A DNA stretch of 11,343 nt. Origin: Gammaproteobacteria bacterium (GTDB lineage Bacteria > Pseudomonadota > Gammaproteobacteria > PS1 > Pseudothioglobaceae). The stretch is from NCBI GenBank assembly GCA_003489145.1, contig DNJI01000057.1, positions 1 to 11,343 of the forward strand, written 5' to 3'. The notes beneath the pieces are model-generated. The model saw only the letters and a list, made by a program, of their open reading frames with translations. It was not told the origin of the DNA and searched no databases. The stretch's first letter is position 1, and each line of letters starts with the position of its first letter. The position numbers and the translations under genes were made by a program. Below are positions 1 to 6,796 of this stretch, one piece after another.

Positions 1-1080
1 TTCGCCATTATCAAGCATTTGCTTAAGGCGCTTATGCGCTGCATCACGCCCAGTAATAATAGTACCCGTGAGCAACAGAGTGTCACCAATATTCCATTCA
101 CCCATTTGGCTGCGCGTTAAGGTGTTTAAATCAACTTTTTTGTACTTTGAATAATCCATTTCCAGATCAGGATAAACACTCATATCCACATCTGGTAATT
201 CTGCTACGCCTGAGCCATCTATTGAAAAATGTAAGTGACGTGTGGCCGCACAATTTGGAATCATGGCAATTGGTTGAGAGGCGGCATGGGTTGGATAATC
301 TTTAATTTTGACATCAAGCACTGTGGTTAAACCGCCCAACCCTTGTGCACCGATACCCAAATCATTAATCTTGCTAAATAAGTCCAAACGTAATTTTTCA
401 ATATTAGTCGGATTAGATTTTTCACTAATTTCAGTTATATCAACCGGATCCATTAAACTTTGCTTAGCTAGGAGCATAGCTTTTTCAGCAGTACCGCCCA
501 CACCAATACCAATAAGACCTGGCGGACACCAGCCCGCCCCCATGGTTGGAATAGTTCTTAATACCCAGTCAGTGACATTGTCATCGGGTTGCAACACAGC
601 AAATTTGGCTTTATTTTCAGAACCACAGCCTTTGGCTGCAACGATAAAGTTCAGTGTATTACCCTTCACCACTTTCATATGAATGACTGCAGGCGTATTG
701 TCTTTAGTATTGACTCTAGAAAATAACGGATCTTTAACAATAGAGGCGCGTAACGGATTATCCGGATTGGTGTAAGCCTGCCTAACCCCTTCGTTAATCA
801 TGTCTTCTAAAGATAATTCCGCCTCCCAAGTAACATCCATACCCACTTCAACAAATACATTAACAATACCCGTGTCTTGACACATAGGACGTTGGCCCAG
901 AGCAGCCATCTTAGAATTGATTAAAATTTGTGCAATGGCGTTTTTAGCCGACTGATGCGTTTCTTTTTCATACGCATTTGCCATGGCCTGAATAAAATCT
1001 GGTGCGTGATAATAAGAAATATATTGCAAGGCATTGCAAACACTCTCAATCACATGTTGTTGCTTGATTTTCATCTTCAT
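1..1080 (-). CDS. Fumarate hydratase, class I (iron-sulfur), 3' end outside window
   Basis: Catalyses the reversible hydration of fumarate to L-malate in the TCA cycle, in the cytoplasm, using an oxygen-sensitive [4Fe-4S] cluster. I translated it by hand: 360 codons are open from the ATG at 1080 to the left edge, so the C-terminus is missing. The alpha-type domain shows CQDTG (Cys67), GCGSENKAKF (151-160), GWCPPG (Cys185) and IPNCAATRH (Cys277). Cys67, Cys185 and Cys277 fit the spacing of the three cluster ligands in the related tartrate dehydratase alpha subunit, as I recall it. The beta-type domain starts near residue 318 and includes TGRDAAHKRL (343-352), so both domains are fused in one chain. 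A TAA lies three codons upstream, fixing the start at 1080 or the second ATG at 1074; neither has a strong ribosome binding site. It is divergent from mreB. Fumarase rather than tartrate dehydratase is inferred from the fused form and housekeeping context. Confidence 0.9.
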   Translation of the reverse strand, partial: MKMKIKQQHVIESVCNALQYISYYHAPDFIQAMANAYEKETHQSAKNAIAQILINSKMAALGQRPMCQDTGIVNVFVEVGMDVTWEAELSLEDMINEGVRQAYTNPDNPLRASIVKDPLFSRVNTKDNTPAVIHMKVVKGNTLNFIVAAKGCGSENKAKFAVLQPDDNVTDWVLRTIPTMGAGWCPPGLIGIGVGGTAEKAMLLAKQSLMDPVDITEISEKSNPTNIEKLRLDLFSKINDLGIGAQGLGGLTTVLDVKIKDYPTHAASQPIAMIPNCAATRHLHFSIDGSGVAELPDVDMSVYPDLEMDYSKYKKVDLNTLTRSQMGEWNIGDTLLLTGTIITGRDAAHKRLKQMLDNGE

Positions 1081-1093
1081 TATGCTTTAAATA

Positions 1094-1122
1094 TTGCCCA
1101 ATTTTTATCAGGTGTTTATAGT
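1094..1122 (+). promoter_or_regulatory. Candidate sigma70 promoter for mreBCD-mrdA
   Basis: TTGCCC (1094-1099) and TATAGT (1117-1122) are separated by exactly 17 nt, a reasonable -35/-10 pair; TATGAT at 1122-1127 is an alternative -10. Transcription would start near 1129, giving a leader of about 35-40 nt before mreB. The -10 hexamer occupies almost the same bases as the opposing fumarase -10. Confidence 0.45.
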
Positions 1123-1146
1123 ATGATATCCTTTTATTTTAACCAA
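1117..1146 (-). promoter_or_regulatory. Candidate sigma70 promoter for the fumarase gene
   Basis: On the minus strand TTGGTT (1141-1146) is followed after 17 nt by TACTAT (1118-1123), a fair match to the -35/-10 consensus with ideal spacing. An alternative -10, TATAAA, lies a few bases downstream. It is placed about 40-45 bases upstream of the fumarase ATG. Prediction by eye only. Confidence 0.4.
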
Positions 1147-1165
1147 TATTTCACTAGGATTTTTT

Positions 1166-2197
1166 ATGTTTGATTTTTTTAAAGGTCAAAATCTATCAAT
1201 TGACTTAGGTACTGCTAATACGCTGATTTACATGGATGGCGCGATTGTGCTAAACGAACCCTCTGTTGTTGCCATTCGCAATGATAGAGGCTCATTAGAA
1301 TCAACGGTTATTGCCGTGGGTCAAGACGCCAAAAACATGCTTGGCAGAACACCTGGATCTATTGAAGCGATTCGCCCAATGAAAGACGGTGTGATTGCTG
1401 ACTTTAAAGTCACTGAAAAAATGCTACAACATTTCATTCGCAAAGTATTGCGCTCTGGTTTCTTTTCGCCCAGCCCTAAAGTTTTAATTTGTGTCCCTTG
1501 TGGTGCCACTCAGGTTGAGCGTCGTGCAATTAAAGAAAGTGCCGTTGGTGCAGGCGCAAGAGATGTTTACTTAATTGAAGAGCCTATGGCAGCAGCGCTT
1601 GGTGCCGGCATGGCGATTGAAGAAGCTTCAGGTGCGATGGTGATCGATATTGGTGGTGGTACAACAGAAATCGCCATTATGTCACTCAATGGTATTGTTT
1701 ACTCTGATTCATTACGCGTTGGCGGTGATCTTTTTGATAGTCATATTGTTAAGTTTGTACGCCGTGAACACGGTGTTATTATTGGTGAAGCAACTGCTGA
1801 GCAAATTAAAGAAGAAGTGGGTTCCGCGTTTGAATCCAGTGTCGTTAAAAAAATCGAATTTAGAGGTCTTGATGTTGCTAAAGGTATTCCAGTAAGTTTC
1901 GAAATTACCAATACAGAAATTCGCGAAGCCTTGCAAGAGCCATTAGCAACAATTGTTGCAGCTGTTAGAACAGCACTTGAACAAACGCCACCGGAACTGG
2001 CTTCTGATATTGCTGAAAATGGCTTGGTGCTCACTGGTGGTGGCGCCCTTCTAGAAGGCTTAGACAAGCTTATTCATCAAGAGACCAACCTACCAATACG
2101 TATTGCTGATGATCCATTGACTTGTGTAGCACGTGGTGGTGGTGCGGCACTTGATATGATTAGCAAACACTCTATGGGGTTCCTAGCTGCAGAATAA
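1166..2197 (+). CDS. mreB: Rod-shape-determining actin-like protein MreB
   Basis: Bacterial actin homologue that forms membrane-bound filaments orienting lateral cell-wall synthesis with MreC, MreD, RodZ, RodA and PBP2. It has 343 residues, the usual family length. The actin ATPase signatures are present: phosphate-1 motif DLGTANT (13-19), IEEP (137-140) with Glu139 in the catalytic position, phosphate-2 motif DIGGGTTE (161-168), and adenosine motif LTGGGALL (289-296). The N-terminal MFDFFKG is the expected membrane-binding segment. The ATG at 1166 has AGGA at 1156-1159, six bases upstream. First gene of the mreBCD-mrdA run, 19 nt before mreC. Nothing appears truncated or altered. Confidence 0.98.
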   Translation: MFDFFKGQNLSIDLGTANTLIYMDGAIVLNEPSVVAIRNDRGSLESTVIAVGQDAKNMLGRTPGSIEAIRPMKDGVIADFKVTEKMLQHFIRKVLRSGFFSPSPKVLICVPCGATQVERRAIKESAVGAGARDVYLIEEPMAAALGAGMAIEEASGAMVIDIGGGTTEIAIMSLNGIVYSDSLRVGGDLFDSHIVKFVRREHGVIIGEATAEQIKEEVGSAFESSVVKKIEFRGLDVAKGIPVSFEITNTEIREALQEPLATIVAAVRTALEQTPPELASDIAENGLVLTGGGALLEGLDKLIHQETNLPIRIADDPLTCVARGGGAALDMISKHSMGFLAAE

Positions 2198-2202
2198 TCT
2201 GA

Positions 2203-2209
2203 AAGGTGA
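2203..2209 (+). promoter_or_regulatory. Strong Shine-Dalgarno for mreC
   Basis: AAGGTGA pairs well with the 16S anti-Shine-Dalgarno and sits 7 nt before the mreC ATG. With an in-frame TAA at 2211-2213 it rules out any longer mreC. Confidence 0.7.
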
Positions 2210-2216
2210 CTAAGTA

Positions 2217-3014
2217 ATGCAGTTTCTTAAACTTTTTACACCTGTTTTTATTGCTATTTTTCTGATTCTTTCAGATTATAAATTTTCTTACTTAGATAAC
2301 CTTAAGCAATCCATTGCAAAACTTATTTCGCCCATTTACTTGGTGGTCAACCTACCTTCTCAACTCTATATTTGGATTGACGAACAAGGCACGACAAAAC
2401 AAACTCTGCTCAATCAAAACAAGCAGCTTAATGGTGAACTAACACGATTAAAAGCGAATTTACAAACACATAATGCTTTACTATTAGAAAACCAAAAGCT
2501 CAAGCAATTATTAGGCGCAAGCTATCAAATTAGTAGTCAAAAATTTATACTAGGACGTGTTAGTTCTGTCAGCCAATCAAGACTTAAAAAACAAATTATC
2601 ATTAACAAAGGCAGTAATGATAATCTTGCCGTTGGGCAAGTGGTGCTAGGCTCCAAAGGTGTCATTGGGCAAATTACACAAACAACACCTCTATACTCAA
2701 CTGTATTGATGATTACCGACCCCACACAATATGTGCCAATCAAAAATCAACGTAATGGTATTCGCGGTATTAGTAAAGGTGTTGCATCGAACCAAGGCAG
2801 ACTGGTGGTGAATTTTATTGAATCTGATTTTGATGTCGTATTGGGCGATCTCTTTTTAACCAGTGCCATTGGGTCAAAATTTCCAGCGGGTTATCCCATG
2901 GGAAAAGTCATACACATAGAGCAACATACTGATGCTCCATTTTTACACATTGAGCTTGCCCCTATACAAACAACCGAACAGTTAGAATTTGTCCTTATTG
3001 GGGAGAATGATTAA
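2217..3014 (+). CDS. mreC: Rod-shape-determining protein MreC
   Basis: Inner-membrane elongasome protein whose periplasmic domain binds and activates PBP2. It has 265 residues, slightly short for the family. One N-terminal membrane segment lies at about residues 4-19. A coiled coil runs from about 58 to 98, rich in Leu, Asn, Gln and Lys with heptad-like spacing. The rest is the beta-barrel MreC domain, including FILGRV and the Gly-rich VGQVVLGSKGVIGQI region. The start is fixed by an in-frame stop two codons upstream, so the cytoplasmic N-terminus is only a few residues and carries a single Lys before the membrane segment; many relatives have a longer basic stretch there. Its stop TAA shares one base with the mreD ATG. 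Confidence 0.96.
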   Translation: MQFLKLFTPVFIAIFLILSDYKFSYLDNLKQSIAKLISPIYLVVNLPSQLYIWIDEQGTTKQTLLNQNKQLNGELTRLKANLQTHNALLLENQKLKQLLGASYQISSQKFILGRVSSVSQSRLKKQIIINKGSNDNLAVGQVVLGSKGVIGQITQTTPLYSTVLMITDPTQYVPIKNQRNGIRGISKGVASNQGRLVVNFIESDFDVVLGDLFLTSAIGSKFPAGYPMGKVIHIEQHTDAPFLHIELAPIQTTEQLEFVLIGEND

Positions 3015-3487
3015 TGATGAATACTCAGCGTCCTTATGTCTTTTTAGCGAAAATCACTTTTTTTGCACTTATCATTAGTGCACTGCCTTTATCCCAGATC
3101 GTACTAGAAGTTTCTCCTTTTTGGCTGTTGTTGTTTTTTATTTACTGGCTCACTTACTTTCCAGCTAAAGGTCGATTTTTCTTAGCGCTATTATTAGGCG
3201 TGTTGCTTGATATATTACAAGGTGATATCTTAGGGCAAAATGCTTTAGCATTGATCTTAAGCGGTGCATTTATTACAAATGTTAAGCAGTCTTTCATGGT
3301 TTCTAACTTAAGCACACAACAGGTTTATGTTTTTATCGCCTCCAGTATTTACTTGATTTTATTCCTGCTAGTACACAGCTTAATTCAAGGCTTTAACTTT
3401 AGTTATTATTTATTATTTGCACCTTTATCAGGTGCATTGTTATGGCCTTTAGTCAAGTTAGCACTGTCAAAGTGTAAACACCAATAA
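3014..3487 (+). CDS. mreD: Rod-shape-determining membrane protein MreD
   Basis: Small polytopic inner-membrane protein of the elongasome, acting with MreC on PBP2. It has 157 residues, normal for MreD, and is almost entirely hydrophobic, with about five or six membrane segments (near 9-31, 35-49, 54-70, 75-92, 103-123 and 130-150). The recognisable family stretch is LGVLLDILQGDILGQNAL (61-78), with Asp66 and Gly70 in their usual places. The start overlaps the mreC stop by one base (TAATG), and a second ATG follows at 3017. GGGGAG at 3000-3005 is a suitable ribosome binding site. Identity rests mainly on gene order, topology and this motif. Confidence 0.93.
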   Translation: MMNTQRPYVFLAKITFFALIISALPLSQIVLEVSPFWLLLFFIYWLTYFPAKGRFFLALLLGVLLDILQGDILGQNALALILSGAFITNVKQSFMVSNLSTQQVYVFIASSIYLILFLLVHSLIQGFNFSYYLLFAPLSGALLWPLVKLALSKCKHQ

Positions 3488-3496
3488 AGCACAGTC

Positions 3497-5335
3497 ATGG
3501 AAAAGATTAGCAACATTGCACTAGAAAATAAAATTTTCTCTAGCAGGATGCTGATGGCTTTCTTATTCATCTTGATTATTACATCAGTATTGATACTCAG
3601 GCTTTATAATTTACAAATCAGTAACCATGATTATTACGCTGAAGAAGCGCTTGGCAACCAGATGCGCACCCTGCCCATCACCCCAACTCGGGGCAAAATA
3701 TTTGATCGAAATGGTCAAATTATTGCCACTAACCAATTGTCATACAGGCTTACCTTAACCCCTGAAAAAACCAAAAATATTGCTAAAACACTACTGTCTC
3801 TTCAGCAGTTAAACTTTATTGATGATGATGATATTAAGCGCTTTCATAAAAATAGAAATCGCTACAAAAAATTCCACAATATTCCGCTCAAGCACAAACT
3901 CAGTGAAAAACAAGTGGCTGAATTTTTAGTCAGTAATCAGTTTATCGGGATTGATGTTGAATCCTATTTTCATCGGATTTATCCCAAAAATGATTCCAGT
4001 GTTCATGTGGCTGGCTATGTTTCCAGAATGTCTAAAAAAGACAAGGCTTTCTATGACAAGCAAAATTATTTAGGAACGGCTTTTGTTGGCAAGGTAGGCA
4101 TTGAAAAACAATACGAAACATTATTGCACGGCACCAGTGGTAAAAAGCAAATTGAGCGAAATGTAACTGGTCGTGTCATTGATACACAAATCATTCAAGC
4201 AGCAGAAAATGGTAAAGATTTATATTTAAGTATTGACTTAGATTTACAAATAAAAGCCGAATCTCTATTAAAAGGAAAGCGTGGCTCTATCGTGGTGGTT
4301 AATGTAAAAAATGGCGAAGTTTTAGCCTTGGTTAGCACACCTACTTACAATCCTAATTGGTTTGTTAATGGCATTTCACATAAAAATTATCAGATTTTAC
4401 AAACCTCAAAAGACATTCCACAGCTTAATCGTGCCATCCAAGGCTTGTATCCGCCAGGCTCTACAGTTAAACCGATGGTTGCCTTGGCTGGCCTTGAAGA
4501 AGGTGTAATCACCAAACACAGCAAAACCTACTGCCCAGGTTATTACAAACTACCCAATGTGAAACGTAAATTTAACGACTGGAAACGTAGTGGCCATGGC
4601 GTGGTTCATGTTAAAGATGCACTCGCCCAATCTTGCGATGTGTTCTTTTACGATCTGGCCAATAAAATGGGTATAGATACAATACATGATAATTTAAGCC
4701 TGTTTAACTTTGGCTCAAAAACTGGTATCGATATTCCGGGCGAACGTGGCGGCATTTTGCCATCAAAAGTTTGGAAAAAAATTAACAGGAATGAGCCTTG
4801 GTATCGAGGAGAAACACTGATTGCTGGTATTGGCCAAGGATTCATGACCTCTAGCCCGTTGCAACTTGCAGTGGCAACAGCTGCACTAGCTAACAAAGGG
4901 CAAATCTTCCAACCAAAACTCCTAAAAAATATACGCTCGCCCAATCAACCCATTAAAGAAGTAGAAAAAGGCTCACATGCTCAAATACCAATTAAAAACA
5001 TTCAAAATTGGGAAGATGTGATTGAAGGCATGAGACAAACCATTTACGCACCCAAGGGTACTGCTAGAAGACTCAATAAAGGGCTAACCTATACCTTAGC
5101 AGGCAAAACAGGTACAGCGCAAGTATTTGGCCTAGATGCTGAAGAGCAATACATTGCTGAAAAATTAGATGAGCGTTTAAGAGATCACGCTTTATTCACG
5201 GGTTTTGCACCCGTAGAAAATCCACAGATTGCGATTGCCGTCATTGTAGAGAATGCGGGTAGTGGTAGCTCTAAAGCAGCGCCACTTGCTCGAGAAGTAT
5301 TAGATGTTTATTTTGAAAAACAAACTAGTTACTAA
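3497..5335 (+). CDS. mrdA: Penicillin-binding protein 2, peptidoglycan DD-transpeptidase
   Basis: Class B PBP that crosslinks lateral-wall peptidoglycan in the elongasome, anchored in the inner membrane with its catalytic domain in the periplasm; target of beta-lactams such as mecillinam. It has 612 residues, normal length. One membrane segment lies at about 18-37, and the pedestal motif RGKIFDRNG at 65-73. Transpeptidase motifs are complete: STVK at 322-325 (Ser322 nucleophile), SCD at 379-381 and KTG at 537-539. Cys346, Asp361, His367 and Cys380 cluster near the active site and could bind zinc, as reported for some gammaproteobacterial PBP2. The ATG at 3497 has no clear Shine-Dalgarno but gives the expected N-terminus; it lies 9 nt after mreD, suggesting coupling. 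The final 11 bases overlap the end of the convergent gene. No rodA follows. Confidence 0.96.
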   Translation: MEKISNIALENKIFSSRMLMAFLFILIITSVLILRLYNLQISNHDYYAEEALGNQMRTLPITPTRGKIFDRNGQIIATNQLSYRLTLTPEKTKNIAKTLLSLQQLNFIDDDDIKRFHKNRNRYKKFHNIPLKHKLSEKQVAEFLVSNQFIGIDVESYFHRIYPKNDSSVHVAGYVSRMSKKDKAFYDKQNYLGTAFVGKVGIEKQYETLLHGTSGKKQIERNVTGRVIDTQIIQAAENGKDLYLSIDLDLQIKAESLLKGKRGSIVVVNVKNGEVLALVSTPTYNPNWFVNGISHKNYQILQTSKDIPQLNRAIQGLYPPGSTVKPMVALAGLEEGVITKHSKTYCPGYYKLPNVKRKFNDWKRSGHGVVHVKDALAQSCDVFFYDLANKMGIDTIHDNLSLFNFGSKTGIDIPGERGGILPSKVWKKINRNEPWYRGETLIAGIGQGFMTSSPLQLAVATAALANKGQIFQPKLLKNIRSPNQPIKEVEKGSHAQIPIKNIQNWEDVIEGMRQTIYAPKGTARRLNKGLTYTLAGKTGTAQVFGLDAEEQYIAEKLDERLRDHALFTGFAPVENPQIAIAVIVENAGSGSSKAAPLAREVLDVYFEKQTSY

Positions 5336-5693
5336 TACAATCTTGAATCGTTTTCTCATCAACTGGGAAAGTTAAAGTTGCATCCATTCGATAGCGCTGT
5401 TTGAGTTGATTAAGCTGCGGCTGATTGATTTCATCGTACAAGATGATAATTTTAACTTCAGGAGAGTGACCCTCTAAAGTGGCTAATAAAGACTCAATAT
5501 TACTCACACGATCACGAAATTCAGGGTTATAAATAAACTCAGCCACTAACACTTGATAGGTATTTTTCTTGGCTAATTTAACCGCCTTCCTTTGTGAATC
5601 TTCAAAATCAACATCAAAGCCTAAACTAACAAATAGTGGGGTGAAATCATCAAACCCACCTTCATCAACAAAAAATAATAGTTGCTGATTCAT
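5325..5693 (-). CDS. Unrecognised small protein, receiver-like fold without phospho-acceptor Asp
   Basis: A 122-residue cytoplasmic protein with no signal peptide or membrane segment; I do not recognise a named family. Its pattern resembles a response-regulator receiver domain: LLFFVDEGG (5-13) as first strand and acidic pocket, LGFDVDFEDSQRKAVKLAKK as helix and strand, YQVLVAEF (46-53), PEVKIIILYDE (78-88), and TLTFPVD (106-112). The expected acceptor Asp is replaced (Ala51-Glu52), and the conserved Thr/Ser and Lys positions appear to be Tyr86 and Val111, so conventional phosphorylation is unlikely. There is no output domain. It starts at 5693, overlapping the tgt stop by 4 nt (ATGA), and is the last gene of the recA operon. 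Its TAG stop lies inside the 3' end of mrdA. Being a real gene is likely from the coupling; the fold is inference. Confidence 0.75.
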   Translation of the reverse strand: MNQQLLFFVDEGGFDDFTPLFVSLGFDVDFEDSQRKAVKLAKKNTYQVLVAEFIYNPEFRDRVSNIESLLATLEGHSPEVKIIILYDEINQPQLNQLKQRYRMDATLTFPVDEKTIQDCISN

Positions 5694-6796
5694 TTACCCT
5701 CCTGCAAGGCGTAAAAATTTTGTTTAAACTCTGAAAAAGCATTGTGCTCAATAGCATCACGCATTTGTTGCATTAAATCTTGATAATAATACAAATTGTG
5801 AATGGTGCTTAGGCGAGCACCTAAGATCTCATTTTTGCGTTGTAAATGATGCAAATATGAGCGAGAATAATTTTGACAAGTATAACAACCACAGTTCTCA
5901 TCTAATGGTCGTGTGTCTAACTTGTATTGTGCATTACGAATTTTAACAATACCAACTGAAGTAAATAAATAGCCATTACGTGCATTACGTGTTGGCATGA
6001 CACAATCAAACATATCAATACCACGCTCAACCGCCTCAACCAAATCTTTTGGTGTACCCACACCCATTAAATATCTAGGCTTATCATCAGGCAATTGCTC
6101 GGGTAAATAATCCAACACCTTTATCATTTCGTCTTTAGGCTCGCCGACACTTAAGCCACCAATGGCATAGCCATCAAAATCCATATCAACCAAAGCCTGA
6201 GCAGATTCACAACGTAAATCTTCAAACATACCACCTTGTACAATACCAAACAAAGCATTTTTATTGTTTAATTTTTCATGCTCTGCTTTTGAGCGCTTAG
6301 CCCAGCGAAGTGACAACTGCATCGACTGGTCTGCGGTTGCTTTATCGGCTGGATACGGTGTGCATTCGTCAAAAATCATGACAATATCGGAGCCTAATTT
6401 TTTTTGTATTTGTATGGACTCTTCTGGCCCCATGAAAATCTTATCGCCATTTTTAGGTGAACGAAAATCCACGCCTTTTTCACTAATCTTGCGCATATCA
6501 CCCAAACTAAAAACCTGAAAACCACCAGAATCAGTCAATATCGGCCCTTGCCAATGCATAAAATCATGCAAATCTCCATGGGCTTCAATAACTTGTGTAC
6601 CTGGCGTAATATCTAAATGAAAGGTGTTACCCAAAATAATTTGCGCGCCAATCTCAACCACTTCTTCAGGTGTCATCGCCTTAACGGTGCCATAAGTACC
6701 CACCGGCATAAAGGCAGGCGTCTCAACCTCACCACGTTCAAAAGTCATCTGACCACGGCGTGCTTTTTGGTCAGTATTGTTTAGTTTAAATTTCAT
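5690..6796 (-). CDS. tgt: tRNA-guanine transglycosylase (queuine tRNA-ribosyltransferase)
   Basis: Exchanges guanine 34 for the queuosine precursor preQ1 in tRNAs with GUN anticodons (Asp, Asn, His, Tyr). It has 368 residues, the standard bacterial length. Asp89 in LTDSGGFQVFSL and Asp264 in DMFDCVMPTRNARNG are the two catalytic aspartates at the same numbers as in the E. coli enzyme. The zinc site Cys302, Cys304, Cys307 and His333 is complete. GNTFHL (56-61) and GGLSVGEP (213-220) are also typical. Both ends overlap neighbours by 4 nt as ATGA: the exporter gene upstream and the small receiver-like gene downstream, indicating translational coupling. The common gammaproteobacterial followers yajC, secD and secF are absent. 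Confidence 0.97.
   Translation of the reverse strand: MKFKLNNTDQKARRGQMTFERGEVETPAFMPVGTYGTVKAMTPEEVVEIGAQIILGNTFHLDITPGTQVIEAHGDLHDFMHWQGPILTDSGGFQVFSLGDMRKISEKGVDFRSPKNGDKIFMGPEESIQIQKKLGSDIVMIFDECTPYPADKATADQSMQLSLRWAKRSKAEHEKLNNKNALFGIVQGGMFEDLRCESAQALVDMDFDGYAIGGLSVGEPKDEMIKVLDYLPEQLPDDKPRYLMGVGTPKDLVEAVERGIDMFDCVMPTRNARNGYLFTSVGIVKIRNAQYKLDTRPLDENCGCYTCQNYSRSYLHHLQRKNEILGARLSTIHNLYYYQDLMQQMRDAIEHNAFSEFKQNFYALQEGK

Noticed and set aside
308..682. Plus-strand open frame of 124 codons.
   Set aside because: It is antisense to the clearly coding fumarase gene and its translation shows no recognisable domain.
928..1173. Plus-strand open frame of 81 codons ending at the mreB start, considered as a leader peptide.
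   Set aside because: Most of it is antisense to the fumarase N-terminus, and it would span the proposed promoters.
1741..2067. Minus-strand open frame of 108 codons within mreB.
   Set aside because: It is a reverse-strand shadow of conserved MreB codons, with no independent ribosome binding site or motif.
5306..5325. Near-palindrome (GTTTATTTTG / AAAAACAAAC) at the convergent junction, considered as a bidirectional terminator.
   Set aside because: The stem is almost all A-T, has a mismatch and no adequate loop, and no T-run follows on either strand.
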